Origin: an uncultured Chlorobiota bacterium
GTDB taxonomy: Bacteria; Bacteroidota; Ignavibacteria; UBA10030; UBA6906
Reading direction: 5' to 3'
Assembly: GCA_900696645.1 (NCBI GenBank)
Contig: CAADGV010000009.1
Coordinates: 77,583-141,582, forward strand
DNA: 64,000 nucleotides
Made by a program: the position numbers and the translations under genes
Notes under the pieces: generated by a model
Database searches by the model: none
Told to the model about the DNA's origin: nothing
Seen by the model: only the letters and a program-made list of their open reading frames with translations
In this document: positions 25,131-33,659 of the stretch, one piece after another
Layout: the number at the start of each line of letters is the position of its first letter
Numbering within the stretch: position 1 is the first letter of the stretch

Positions 25131-25892
25131 GTGATACTACCTATCGGCGATGACAATTCCGACCGCCGGATACTTCCGGTCGTCAATATTGCTTTCATTG
25201 TTGTGAACATTGTTGTCTTTGTTTTCCTGCAGGGATTGGGTGGGAACGAAGAATTTACAATGGCCTATGCCGCAGTTCCGGCTGAAATCATTTCCGGGCA
25301 AGATATTACAACACAGAACAGTGCCGTTCAGGATCCAAGTACGGGTGAAACGGTCAGGGTCCTGGGCTTGCAACTGACGCCTATACCCGTCTACCTCACG
25401 CTGCTGACGTCGATGTTCATGCACGGCGGGTTCATGCACATTGCGGGCAACATGCTGTACCTCTGGATTTTCGGCGACAATATCGAGGATCGTCTCGGGC
25501 ATGCACGATATTTCCTGTTTTACATTGTCGTCGGCGTGCTCGCTGCTCTTGCGCATGTTTTCTCGACTGTTGCTTTCGGCGGCAATCCCTATATTCCGAT
25601 GGTTGGAGCATCAGGGGCTATATCGGGCGTGTTGGGCGGGTATCTCCTTTTGTTTCCGCGTAAGCGTGTTCGCGTTCTCATGTTCAACATGCTGACGGAG
25701 GTTCCGGCTATTGCAGCGATCGGCCTTTGGTTTGTGCTTCAGCTTCTCAGCGGGGCGGGCTCTATCGGGTCGGAGGGGGGCGGCGTTGCGTATGCGGCAC
25801 ATATCGGCGGTTTCATCGCGGGATTGATTCTCGTAAAAATGTTTGCAGCAAGCCGCCGCGAGCCGGATGTATTTGTGGGAAGAATCAGATAA
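25131..25892 (+). CDS. rhomboid family intramembrane serine protease
   Basis: A 253-residue membrane protease with about six to seven membrane segments. The catalytic serine is in GASGAISGVLGGY and the histidine in AAHIGGFIAGL; HIAGNMLYLWIFGDNIEDRLGH carries the conserved asparagine of the oxyanion region. An extracytoplasmic loop lies between segments 1 and 2. It starts at a GTG after TCAGGAGG. Substrates are unknown. Confidence 0.9.
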   Translation: MILPIGDDNSDRRILPVVNIAFIVVNIVVFVFLQGLGGNEEFTMAYAAVPAEIISGQDITTQNSAVQDPSTGETVRVLGLQLTPIPVYLTLLTSMFMHGGFMHIAGNMLYLWIFGDNIEDRLGHARYFLFYIVVGVLAALAHVFSTVAFGGNPYIPMVGASGAISGVLGGYLLLFPRKRVRVLMFNMLTEVPAIAAIGLWFVLQLLSGAGSIGSEGGGVAYAAHIGGFIAGLILVKMFAASRREPDVFVGRIR

Positions 25893-25944
25893 GCGTGAAC
25901 GATTTGTGATGTTTGTTTGTTAGATTGTGGCGGAAGGAGGATGT

Positions 25945-26520
25945 ATGCATACATTGTTGATTGCGTTGATGCTTCTCGGAGGAGGAGGTCAGAAAGGAAA
26001 GGAGTCACGTCATTTGGAAAAGGCAACGTTGGGTGCCGGATGTTTCTGGTGTGTTGAGGCAGTGTTTCAACGAATCGACGGGGTGACGTCCGTTCTGCCC
26101 GGATATGCGGGCGGGCAGAAGGAAAACCCGACGTACAAGGAAGTCACAACCGGCAAAACCGGCCACGCTGAAGTTGCGCAGATTACGTTCGATCCTGCCA
26201 AAGTGGGTTACGAAAGAATTCTCGATATCTTCTGGCAGGCTCACGATCCTACAACACTGAACCGGCAGGGCGCCGATGTCGGCACGCAGTACCGTTCTGT
26301 CATCTTCTATCACGATGAAAAACAGAAGGCGGCGGCGGAGAAATCAAAGAAGGAAGCGCAGAAGGATTTCAACGATCCCATTGTGACGGAGATCCAGCCG
26401 CTGACAAAATTCTACGAGGCGGAAGATTATCACAAGAACTACTACAACGACAACAAGTTCCAGCCGTATTGCCAGTTTGTGATCAAGCCCAAGCTCAAGA
26501 AACTGAAGCTGTCGGATTGA
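25945..26520 (+). CDS. msrA: peptide methionine sulfoxide reductase A, exported
   Basis: A 191-residue MsrA that reduces methionine-S-sulfoxide in oxidised proteins. The catalytic cysteine is in GAGCFWCVEAVF; GYAGG and GHAEVAQITFDP are family signatures. The N-terminus is hydrophobic, HTLLIALMLLGGGG, so an extracytoplasmic location is likely. The ATG at 25945 follows GGAGG; a GTG at 25927 is an alternative. A strong terminator follows. Confidence 0.92.
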   Translation: MHTLLIALMLLGGGGQKGKESRHLEKATLGAGCFWCVEAVFQRIDGVTSVLPGYAGGQKENPTYKEVTTGKTGHAEVAQITFDPAKVGYERILDIFWQAHDPTTLNRQGADVGTQYRSVIFYHDEKQKAAAEKSKKEAQKDFNDPIVTEIQPLTKFYEAEDYHKNYYNDNKFQPYCQFVIKPKLKKLKLSD

Positions 26521-26540
26521 AGTTCATCTCTCGAGTTCAG

Positions 26541-26566
26541 GAAAGCTCCCTATCCGGGAGCTTTTC
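26541..26566 (+). terminator. intrinsic terminator after msrA
   Basis: AAAGCTCCC-TATCC-GGGAGCTTTT forms a 9-bp stem with a 5-nt loop and a short T run. It also lies at the end of the convergent minus-strand gene and may serve both. Confidence 0.8.
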
Positions 26567-26589
26567 CATTTCAACGAAAGTTCTCCGCT

Positions 26590-27222
26590 TCACCGGATCG
26601 TCGTCTTCAACAGATTCTGCTCGAACCGCTTATAGATGACGTACCGTTCGCCGATCCGGATCGGTTTGGTAAAATCATGCACGCGCAGTTTGCGTACCTC
26701 GTCCCTCACTTTTCGGGGGAACTGTGCAATGTTTACCGGCACCGGCTCAACGGGTTTCCCCGTTCCCTCCGCGTTCCGTGCAAGAGTTTCGAACGGAGTT
26801 CCTTGTTCCAGAAGGGCATACAACGAATCAGCTTCCCGTTCACTCTGCACAGTCAGTCCGGCAAGCGCCATCACAATCTGTTCTTCAGCCTGAACTACAA
26901 TAGCATTGCGAACCCAGATGCCGTCGGGCGGGCACTCTCCTGCAAGATGATTGAATCGCCAATGCCTCATCGAATCAATGGCGACGGCGTCCCATTGCGG
27001 ATCACCGCTCGAGCCAAGCATTCTCACTTCCGCAATCGTTCCATCCTCAAGTACACGGAACAGCACACTCAGCGTGATCTTATCCTTGCGTGTAAACGAT
27101 GAGAAAGACGGAAGGGAAGATATGCGTACAAGTTCAGGGTGCGGCATTTCAGGAGGGCGTGTGTGTGTGCATCCCCACAACATCCCCGCACACACAAGTA
27201 CTGCATATTCGAGGCGTTTCAT
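26590..27222 (-). CDS. lipoprotein with TonB-C-like and parvulin-like segments
   Basis: A 210-residue protein with a lipoprotein signal ending in GMLWGC. Residues 35-105 resemble the TonB C-terminal domain: SVLFRVLEDGTIAEVRMLGSSGDPQWDAVAIDSMRHWRF is the usual pattern (split here by position, not by domain). Residues 130-200 resemble a PpiC-type prolyl isomerase: EADSLYALLEQGTPFETLA and later IGERYVIYK. The combination is unusual. GGAGG precedes the ATG at 27222, which decides this start. Confidence 0.65.
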   Translation of the reverse strand: MKRLEYAVLVCAGMLWGCTHTRPPEMPHPELVRISSLPSFSSFTRKDKITLSVLFRVLEDGTIAEVRMLGSSGDPQWDAVAIDSMRHWRFNHLAGECPPDGIWVRNAIVVQAEEQIVMALAGLTVQSEREADSLYALLEQGTPFETLARNAEGTGKPVEPVPVNIAQFPRKVRDEVRKLRVHDFTKPIRIGERYVIYKRFEQNLLKTTIR

Positions 27223-27471
27223 AATAAGCCTCCATTCACATGTCACTCTAAATATACCATACTTCCTTGAGGTCTGTCAACAAAGAACATTCAACAGCAT
27301 ATCTCTTCAGCGGCAGTATTCTTTCCCCCCCCATTTCCATGTAGGAATCTTTTTGCCGCCGGATACGTATGAATACGAGACTTTGCTGTTTTCGTTTCGA
27401 TTGTGTTGAGCTGCGATATTTCCAGCGAGTGTTTTTATTTTTTCCCATTCACTAATTTGAGGATTGAGTTT

Positions 27472-28179
27472 ATGAAGAGAGTACTTCTTTCAGTCAGTTT
27501 GTTTTTGTTGTTCGGGATAGCGGCGCGGCCCGGGGCGTACGCACAAAATGCGCTCGGTGGGCTGAATTTTCTCGTCGGCGTTCCGATGGGCGATTTCAAA
27601 TCGAATGTTGACAAAAACGGCTACGGAATCTCGGCGAGCATTGGCTTTGCGCCCGTCAGCTCGATTTTCATGGTGGGCGTCGAAGCTGGATTTATGCGAT
27701 ACGGTACCGAACGCCGGCGGGAACCGTTCAGCACAACTATTCCGGATGTGATGGTTGATGTGGAAACGTCGAATAATTTCGCACTCTTTCACGGCGTGTT
27801 CAGACTTCAACCGAATCAGGGAAGCATCCGTCCGTACCTCGAAGGCCTTGCCGGCATCAACTATCTGTACACGCAAACCGAAATCCAGAATCGCGGACGG
27901 GGCGGCGAAGAAGTCGCCAGCTCCAACAACAAGGATGATATAGCGTTCAGCTACGGCGGCGGCGGAGGCTTGATGATCCAGCTGTATTCGTCAGAGGTTG
28001 AAGGTTCGGGACTTAACGAAGTGCTGCTCGATATTCGCGGGCGCTACATCAAGGGAGGCGAGGCCGAGTACTTGAAGCAGGGTTCCATCCGGCGTGAAAA
28101 CGGCCAGGTCAAGTACGATGTTCTGAAATCCAATACTGATATCATGACGATTCAGGTAGGGGTTGCGCTCCGGTTCTAG
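27472..28179 (+). CDS. outer-membrane beta-barrel protein
   Basis: A 235-residue protein with a signal peptide (about residues 1-24, ending AYAQ). The mature part alternates hydrophobic and polar residues, is glycine-rich, and ends in GVALRF with a terminal phenylalanine, as is typical of outer-membrane barrels of the OmpA/OprF-like opacity type. I do not recognise a specific family. The ATG at 27472 is chosen for the signal peptide; the frame extends upstream without support. Confidence 0.75.
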   Translation: MKRVLLSVSLFLLFGIAARPGAYAQNALGGLNFLVGVPMGDFKSNVDKNGYGISASIGFAPVSSIFMVGVEAGFMRYGTERRREPFSTTIPDVMVDVETSNNFALFHGVFRLQPNQGSIRPYLEGLAGINYLYTQTEIQNRGRGGEEVASSNNKDDIAFSYGGGGGLMIQLYSSEVEGSGLNEVLLDIRGRYIKGGEAEYLKQGSIRRENGQVKYDVLKSNTDIMTIQVGVALRF

Positions 28180-28188
28180 CATTTGATA

Positions 28189-28306
28189 GCCACAGAGACA
28201 CAAAGACACAGAGTTTTATTCAGAGAACTACGGCAAAGGACGTGATTACAGAGGAGTGGTTACCTCTCTCGCCCCAAAAATCTCTGTATCTCCGTGCCTC
28301 TGTGGC
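28189..28306. repeat. CACAGAG-type inverted repeat
   Basis: A 25-nt left arm at 28189-28213 and a right arm at 28282-28306 are 21/25 complementary, and every mismatch is a transition, so the RNA could pair fully with G-U wobbles. The arms begin GCCACAGAG and enclose about 68 nt. The element occupies much of the 336-nt gap before the sigma-factor gene; nothing else is seen there. Confidence 0.7.
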
Positions 28307-28515
28307 GAGCCATTCTAGGTTTTTACCAGCGGCTTGTTTTTCCATCCGATATTTCCGTTTTTGTTTTCCATCTCTGTTGCACAAGATAATAAGCATCCGC
28401 CTGACATGCGCAAGCACATTTCCTCCATTCCCTTCTTACTGTGTGTACTCTTCCCTCCAAGGTGTTCCTGGAGAATCTGCACTACGCGTGTGACAGAGGG
28501 AGTGAGGGTTGAGTG

Positions 28516-29790
28516 ATGAATGATGCCGCTGACATCAAAGTTCGCGAAACCATTGACGGACTCTATCGAACCGAATCGCGCCGCATTCTCTCAACGCTGA
28601 TTCGCCTTCTCGGCGATTTTGATCTTGCCGAGGAGGCAATGCATGATGCCTTCGCCGCTGCAATGGAGAAATGGGCCGAAGAAGGCATACCCGCGAACCC
28701 ATGGGCGTGGCTTGTTTCCGCAGGGCGTTTCAAAGGAATTGACGTCATGCGGCGGCAGTCGCGGAAAGACGAATCGAGCGCGGATACGATTGAACAGCTC
28801 GAAGCCGAAAGCAACGATCCCGCAGAGATTGCCGATCGCGCCGTCAAAGACGACGAGTTGCGATTGATCTTCACATGCTGCCATCCCGCCCTTGCGCCGG
28901 ATGCCCGCATTGCATTGACGCTTCGCGAAGTGTGCGGACTTACCACGGAAGAGATTGCCCGGGCGTTTCTTACAACTCCATCAACTCTTGCACAACGCAT
29001 TGTCCGCGCAAAGGCGAAAATCCGTGATGCGGGTATTCCGTACAAAGTTCCTTCACAGGAAGATCTCCCCGAACGTCTCGAAGCCGTTCTGCATGTTATC
29101 TACCTTGTGTTCAATGAAGGCTATTCGGCATCATCGGGCGACTCGCTGACGCGGGCTGATTTGTCGGGCGAGGCGATCAGGCTTGGCAGGCTGCTGCTGG
29201 AGTTACTGCCTGCGAATCCGCAAGCGGCCGCGTTCGAGCCGGAAGTGACAGGACTTGTCGCATTGATGCTGTTGCAGGAGTCGCGAAGAGCCGCCCGTTC
29301 GTCTGCCGAAGGCGATCTTGTTTTGCTGGAGGATCAGAATCGTTCCCTCTGGAATCAGGAGACGATTCGGGAGGGAACGCAGCTTGTGCGTCGAGCCCTT
29401 GCCTCGCAGAGGTTCGGAACGTACACACTGCAGGCGGCAATTGCCGCCGTTCATGCGGAGGCGCCCACCGCCGCAGCAACGGATTGGGCACAGATTGTTG
29501 CATTGTACGATGTGTTGCTGCAAATGGCCCCTTCGCCCGTTGTCGAGTTGAACCGCGCCGTTGCCGTGGCGCTGAGCAGCAGTCCCGAAGCCGGGTTGCA
29601 GATTATTGACGGCATCCTTGCCCGCGGCGATCTATCCGACTACCATCTTGCACACTCCGCCCGCGCAGATTTGTGCCGAAGATTGGGCAGACACGCTGAG
29701 GCGAGGGAGTCATATAAGCGTGCGCTTGCGCTCACACGTCTCGAGCCGGAGCGGAGGTTCTTGGAGAGAAGGCTGAATGAAGTGGTGTAG
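28516..29790 (+). CDS. ECF42-type RNA polymerase sigma factor with C-terminal extension
   Basis: A 424-residue extracytoplasmic-function sigma factor. Region 2 lies at about 15-85 (LLGDFDLAEEAMHDAFAAA), region 4 at about 115-170 (TLREVCGLTTEEIARAF). The long C-terminal part has YLVFNEGYSAS, the DUF6596 hallmark, and TPR-like repeats to the end. This layout is that of ECF42, whose genes are known to neighbour DGPF/YCII proteins and lack a classical anti-sigma factor; five DGPF genes lie downstream. The ATG at 28516 directly follows an in-frame GTG. Confidence 0.88.
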   Translation: MNDAADIKVRETIDGLYRTESRRILSTLIRLLGDFDLAEEAMHDAFAAAMEKWAEEGIPANPWAWLVSAGRFKGIDVMRRQSRKDESSADTIEQLEAESNDPAEIADRAVKDDELRLIFTCCHPALAPDARIALTLREVCGLTTEEIARAFLTTPSTLAQRIVRAKAKIRDAGIPYKVPSQEDLPERLEAVLHVIYLVFNEGYSASSGDSLTRADLSGEAIRLGRLLLELLPANPQAAAFEPEVTGLVALMLLQESRRAARSSAEGDLVLLEDQNRSLWNQETIREGTQLVRRALASQRFGTYTLQAAIAAVHAEAPTAAATDWAQIVALYDVLLQMAPSPVVELNRAVAVALSSSPEAGLQIIDGILARGDLSDYHLAHSARADLCRRLGRHAEARESYKRALALTRLEPERRFLERRLNEVV

Positions 29791-29818
29791 AAGATGTCGG
29801 AAATTCCCTGTATCCGGC

Positions 29819-29877
29819 TGAAAATCGTCCATCAGGTGGATGAAAATCGTCCACTTAATGGTTGATTATCATCCACC
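29819..29877. promoter_or_regulatory. iterated operator-like repeats before the DUF4143 ATPase gene
   Basis: TGAAAATCGTCCA occurs twice, at 29819-29831 and 29841-29853. GGTGGATGA at 29835-29843 is the exact reverse complement of TCATCCACC at 29869-29877. All three TCCA-containing half-sites lie within 80 nt of the ATG, so binding of an autoregulator is plausible. Confidence 0.55.
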
Positions 29878-29896
29878 GAATTGCTATTATCTTGTC

Positions 29897-31132
29897 ATGA
29901 TTCACCGCCTCGTCACTCCCAAAATCCTTGCTGCGCTTCAAGACACTCCGGTTGTTACGTTGGTCGGCGCACGGCAGACAGGAAAGAGCACGCTGACAAA
30001 ATGGTTGGCTTCAGAGAAGTATTCCGCCCGCTATCTCACACTTGACGATGCAGCCGTACTTGCAGCGGCCACCTCAAATCCGCACGGGTTTGTAGATGCC
30101 TTGGAAGGCCCTGTCATTCTCGATGAAGTACAGCGCGCACCTGATCTTTTTCTTGCAATCAAATCGTCGGTGGACAGAAACCGCAAGCCGGGCAGGTTTC
30201 TCCTGACAGGATCGGCAAACGTCCTGCTGCTTCCCCGCATCGCTGATTCGCTGGCTGGCAGGATGGAGATTCTCACGCTTTGGCCTTTTTCGCAGAGGGA
30301 GTTGGAGGGAAAAGACGGGTCAGTCATTGACATGCTCTTTGCAAACCGGCTTGAACTTCGGAGCCCCGCCGACAAAACCGGAAAGGTAAAACTGGTTGAG
30401 AGAATTATTGCCGGTGGATTTCCTGAAGCTGTACAACGAACAGAGCATGGACGTCGAGCATCGTGGTTCGGCTCGTTTGTTACGACAATACTTCAGCGTG
30501 ACATTCGTGAGTTGGCCAACATCGAAGGCTTGACGACATTGCCCCGCCTTCTCAATTTGCTTGCCACCCGCATCGGTTCGTTGCTGAACTTCGCAGAGCT
30601 TTCGAACACAGCTTCGATTCCCCAGACCACGCTGAAGCGCTACATGACATTGCTTGAAACAACATACCTGACACGACTTCTTCCGGCTTGGTCGTCCCAT
30701 TTTGGGAAACGTCTGGTCAAGACTCCCAAGCTCTATCTTGCAGACACAGGCCTTGGCGCATACCTGCTGGGAATGAATAGCTCGCAACTGCAAGCCAATC
30801 CAACAGTGTTCGGACATCTCCTTGAGGCGTTCGTTCTTGCAGAACTTGTAAAACAATCCGGCTGGTCTGACACAGGTTGTCGACTGTATCATTTCCGTAC
30901 CCACAACGGCCAGGAAGTGGACTTTGTGCTGGAACGGGATGATGGTGCTGTTGTCGGCGTAGAAGTGAAATCATCCGCAAGTGTGGATAGCGGGACATTT
31001 TCCGGACTCAAAATTCTCTCAGAAGCTTGCGGGGCCAAATTCAAGCGGGGTATCGTACTCTACACCGGACGTGAAGTCGTTGGATTTGAAAAGAACATGC
31101 ATGCAGTTCCCGTGGAAACACTTTGGGGCTGA
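29897..31132 (+). CDS. AAA ATPase with DUF4143 domain
   Basis: A 411-residue ATPase. The Walker A motif is GARQTGKSTL near residue 23 and Walker B ends PVILDEVQRAPD near residue 80; LTGSANVLLL is the sensor-like segment of AAA_14 ATPases. Residues 190-370 form DUF4143, with the nuclease-like HNGQEVDFVLER and VEVKSS near the C-terminus. Function is unknown; these genes are widespread and mobile. The ATG at 29897 gives the usual N-terminus MIHRLVTPKIL. It interrupts the sigma-factor/DGPF gene island and has its own operator-like repeats. Confidence 0.87.
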   Translation: MIHRLVTPKILAALQDTPVVTLVGARQTGKSTLTKWLASEKYSARYLTLDDAAVLAAATSNPHGFVDALEGPVILDEVQRAPDLFLAIKSSVDRNRKPGRFLLTGSANVLLLPRIADSLAGRMEILTLWPFSQRELEGKDGSVIDMLFANRLELRSPADKTGKVKLVERIIAGGFPEAVQRTEHGRRASWFGSFVTTILQRDIRELANIEGLTTLPRLLNLLATRIGSLLNFAELSNTASIPQTTLKRYMTLLETTYLTRLLPAWSSHFGKRLVKTPKLYLADTGLGAYLLGMNSSQLQANPTVFGHLLEAFVLAELVKQSGWSDTGCRLYHFRTHNGQEVDFVLERDDGAVVGVEVKSSASVDSGTFSGLKILSEACGAKFKRGIVLYTGREVVGFEKNMHAVPVETLWG

Positions 31133-31277
31133 GCATTGTTAGTCGCTTATCTATTTGGTCCGAGCCTTCCTGTCATATGCGCAAAACCATTCTCATATAC
31201 GGCGTTGCTCTTCAGGTTCTTCCAGCCCTGTTCAAGTTTATCGAAGTTCTTCCTGCCTAACTTTGAAAGAGACGCAA

Positions 31278-31652
31278 ATGAAAGCCACAACATTGAAAGA
31301 AAAAGCCGCAGACTGCCTGCGGCTTGTTGCCTCGGGAAACATCAGCGACGCGTACACATACGTCGGCCCCGGGTTTCTTCATCACAATCCTTACTTCCGA
31401 GGCGACGCCGCGTCGTTGCGAACCGCAATGGAGGAGAATGCCGCGGAACACCCCGACAAAATCCTGGACATCAAGCTGACGCTGCAGGAGGGCGAGTACG
31501 TTGCCGTCTTCTCGCATATCAGGCAAAATCGTGAAGACAGGGGAGCGGCCGTTGTTCACATCTTCCGGTTCAAGGATGGCCTCATTGCCGAGATGTGGGA
31601 TATAGGCCAGGCTGTTCCCGAGCAATCTCCAAACGAAAACGGGATGTTTTGA
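31278..31652 (+). CDS. SnoaL-like (NTF2-fold) protein
   Basis: A 124-residue protein of the SnoaL/NTF2-like superfamily: FLHHNPYFRGDAASLRTAMEE and later HIFRFKDGLIAEMWDIGQ match the common lyase/isomerase-like form. The activity cannot be predicted. The ATG at 31278 has a GAAAGAGA upstream and gives a standard N-terminus. It opens the run of small stress-related proteins after the ATPase. Confidence 0.75.
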   Translation: MKATTLKEKAADCLRLVASGNISDAYTYVGPGFLHHNPYFRGDAASLRTAMEENAAEHPDKILDIKLTLQEGEYVAVFSHIRQNREDRGAAVVHIFRFKDGLIAEMWDIGQAVPEQSPNENGMF

Positions 31653-31701
31653 GGCGGACATTGTATAGGGAATTCTGTAACCAGATTTACTGTCTTCCCC
31701 C

Positions 31702-31728
31702 TGTCGATTTCAGCCTTCGCCAATCGAC
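31702..31728 (+). promoter_or_regulatory. candidate ECF42 promoter 1
   Basis: TGTCGA at 31702-31707, a 17-nt spacer and CGAC at 31725-31728, 46 nt before the first DGPF gene. The same pattern with the same spacer recurs at 32671 and 33118. From memory it resembles the TGTCGA-containing promoters reported for ECF42. Confidence 0.6.
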
Positions 31729-31774
31729 TACAAGGTGGAAGGTCGAATCAATAACAAGACACACGGGAGTAGAC

Positions 31775-32191
31775 ATGCGGTTCATGATTATAGTCAAAGC
31801 AAACAAGGACTCCGAAAAGGGAGTTATGCCCGAGCCGGAACGGATGGGTGAAATGGCCACTTATCACGAGCAATTGGCAAAAGCCGGTGTGCTGGTCGAT
31901 GCCTCAGGACTTCAGGCAAGCTCGAAGGGCTGGCGCATCAGGTACTCGGGCGGCAACCGCATCGTCACCGACGGCCCGTTCGCTGAGACGAAGGAACTGA
32001 TTGCCGGCTACACCATCATCAAAGTCAGATCCAGGGACGAGGCGTTGGATTGGGCTAAACGCTTCCCCAACCTCGCCGGGTCGGGTAAAGAATGTGAGAT
32101 TGAAGTGAGGCAGATGTTCGAACTGGAAGATTTCGAGCCGAATCCGGCGATTGAACGCTTTCGTGAGATTGGTGTGGGTACACAGGAGTAA
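31775..32191 (+). CDS. YCII-related DGPF protein 1
   Basis: A 138-residue protein with a dimeric alpha/beta-barrel (YCII) fold. The family signature appears as [15 protein letters not shown] near residue 65. MRFMIIVKANKDSEKG at the start is typical. The family's biochemical role is unknown, but its genes neighbour ECF42 sigma factors in many phyla. The ATG at 31775 follows GGGAGT; the longer open frame lacks homology. Confidence 0.85.
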   Translation: MRFMIIVKANKDSEKGVMPEPERMGEMATYHEQLAKAGVLVDASGLQASSKGWRIRYSGGNRIVTDGPFAETKELIAGYTIIKVRSRDEALDWAKRFPNLAGSGKECEIEVRQMFELEDFEPNPAIERFREIGVGTQE

Positions 32192-32232
32192 ACTCATTTG
32201 AATTTTCGCTTTGAATAGCTAAGGGCTCTGCG

Positions 32233-32595
32233 ATGAAATACATGCTGCTGGTCTATTACAACGAAAAGGAAATGAGCGACGCCGAGCGGGATCGATGCTA
32301 TGTTGATTCCGCCCGGCTCTCGCGTGACCTTGCAGCCGAAGGCAAGTTCGTTGATGCGAGTCCGCTGCAATTGATTGACACGGCAACAAGTGTCCGGGTA
32401 CGCAACGGCAAAAAGCTTGTAACCGATGGCCCGTTTGCGGAAACGCACGAACAACTCGGCGGCTATTATCTCGTAGATGCCAACGACTTGGACGAGGCAA
32501 TCGGGATTGCAACGCGAATTCCTGTGGCAACTCTCGGCACTATCGAAATTCGCCCTGTTTTGGAGATTCCGGGCTTGCCCACTGGAGGGACGTAG
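32233..32595 (+). CDS. YCII-related DGPF protein 2
   Basis: A 120-residue protein with MKYMLLVYYNEKE at the start and [20 protein letters not shown] in the centre, the classic DGPF arrangement. It follows DGPF protein 1 by 41 nt, probably on the same transcript. The product may be a small ligand-binding or oxidative-stress protein; no activity is established. Confidence 0.85.
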   Translation: MKYMLLVYYNEKEMSDAERDRCYVDSARLSRDLAAEGKFVDASPLQLIDTATSVRVRNGKKLVTDGPFAETHEQLGGYYLVDANDLDEAIGIATRIPVATLGTIEIRPVLEIPGLPTGGT

Positions 32596-32670
32596 TTTGT
32601 CCCGCAGGTGGGCTTGCCCCACCGTAGTTAGTGACGCCACTGTTTTTCATTCAGGAGTATTCCCCCTGAA

Positions 32671-32697
32671 GGTCGATTCCGCCCTCCGCAAATCGGC
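32671..32697 (+). promoter_or_regulatory. candidate ECF42 promoter 2
   Basis: GGTCGA at 32671-32676, a 17-nt spacer and CGGC at 32694-32697, 39 nt before the third DGPF gene. Flanking bases (CCCCCTG before, CGGCTAACTG after) also align with promoter 1. Confidence 0.5.
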
Positions 32698-32736
32698 TAA
32701 CTGATGCAAGCGGTTTTCAATTCTGTAGGAGAATAC

Positions 32737-33108
32737 ATGAAATACCTCTGTCTCGCATACGAAGAGGAAAGCATTCTCAACTCCCTCACCAAAAGTGAGT
32801 GGGAGGTATTGAGAAAGGAAACGCTCGACTACGTGAACGATCTGAAGAACAACGGCCGTCTTATCGCCGCCGAACCGCTGCAAAGTGTGAAGCTTGCCTC
32901 GACGGTTCGAGTCCGTGGCGGCAAGGTCTCGATTACCGACGGCCCCTTCGCCGAAACGAAAGAGACCCTCGGGGGATTTTTTCTGATTAATGCGAGGGAT
33001 TTGAATGAGGCGATCCAGGTTGCATCGAAATGGCCCTCGGCCCGGTTGGGGAGTATCGAGGTGAGGCCAATCGAAGAGAGGTTGCCCGAAGAACGGCGGT
33101 ACAGTTGA
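32737..33108 (+). CDS. YCII-related DGPF protein 3
   Basis: A 123-residue family member with MKYLCLAYEEESIL at the start and [25 protein letters not shown] precedes the ATG at 32737, which is preferred over an in-frame ATG at 32704. It has its own promoter-like site, so the cluster may be transcribed from several ECF-dependent promoters. Confidence 0.85.
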   Translation: MKYLCLAYEEESILNSLTKSEWEVLRKETLDYVNDLKNNGRLIAAEPLQSVKLASTVRVRGGKVSITDGPFAETKETLGGFFLINARDLNEAIQVASKWPSARLGSIEVRPIEERLPEERRYS

Positions 33109-33117
33109 GTAAGCGGG

Positions 33118-33144
33118 TGTCGAATCCCAGCCTTATCAATCGAC
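33118..33144 (+). promoter_or_regulatory. candidate ECF42 promoter 3
   Basis: TGTCGA at 33118-33123, a 17-nt spacer and CGAC at 33141-33144, 62 nt before the fourth DGPF gene. It matches promoter 1 in both hexamer and spacer length. Confidence 0.6.
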
Positions 33145-33206
33145 CATTTAATGAACTGAACAAGAAATTTCACACTTCAACATAAGACGGTAAAGGAGAT
33201 ACGCTA

Positions 33207-33659
33207 ATGCGCTTCATGATGATGATGATTCCGAGAATTTATCAACCCGGTATTCCGGATTCGGAGAAGCCTGGACCGGGATTTGCCCCTCCTGCAGATG
33301 CCGTTGAACGCATGATGAAGTATAATGAGGCACTGGCAAAAGCCGGAGTGTTGCTTGCTCTCGATGGACTTCACCCGGTAGCCAACGGTTTCCGCGTTTC
33401 GTTTGCCGACGGAAAGCCGAAGGTAACCGACGGCCCCTTCATTGAAACAAAGGAAGTGGTCGGCGGCTACTGGCTTATTGACGTGAAATCGAAAGAAGAG
33501 GCAATCGAATGGGCGAAGCAGATTCCTGCCGACCGCGGCGACGTCATCGAAGTCCGGCAGATTTTTGAGATGGAGGATTTCCCGGAAGATGTGCAGCAAG
33601 CGGCCAACAATCCAACAGTCGAAGCTCAGCTCGAAAAACAGAAGGAGAAGAAATTATGA
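33207..33659 (+). CDS. YCII-related DGPF protein 4
   Basis: A 150-residue member, the longest of the five. It starts [15 protein letters not shown] and contains [20 protein letters not shown]. The C-terminal 25 residues are charged and helical. GGAG precedes the ATG. Its stop overlaps the next DGPF gene by ATGA. Confidence 0.85.
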   Translation: MRFMMMMIPRIYQPGIPDSEKPGPGFAPPADAVERMMKYNEALAKAGVLLALDGLHPVANGFRVSFADGKPKVTDGPFIETKEVVGGYWLIDVKSKEEAIEWAKQIPADRGDVIEVRQIFEMEDFPEDVQQAANNPTVEAQLEKQKEKKL

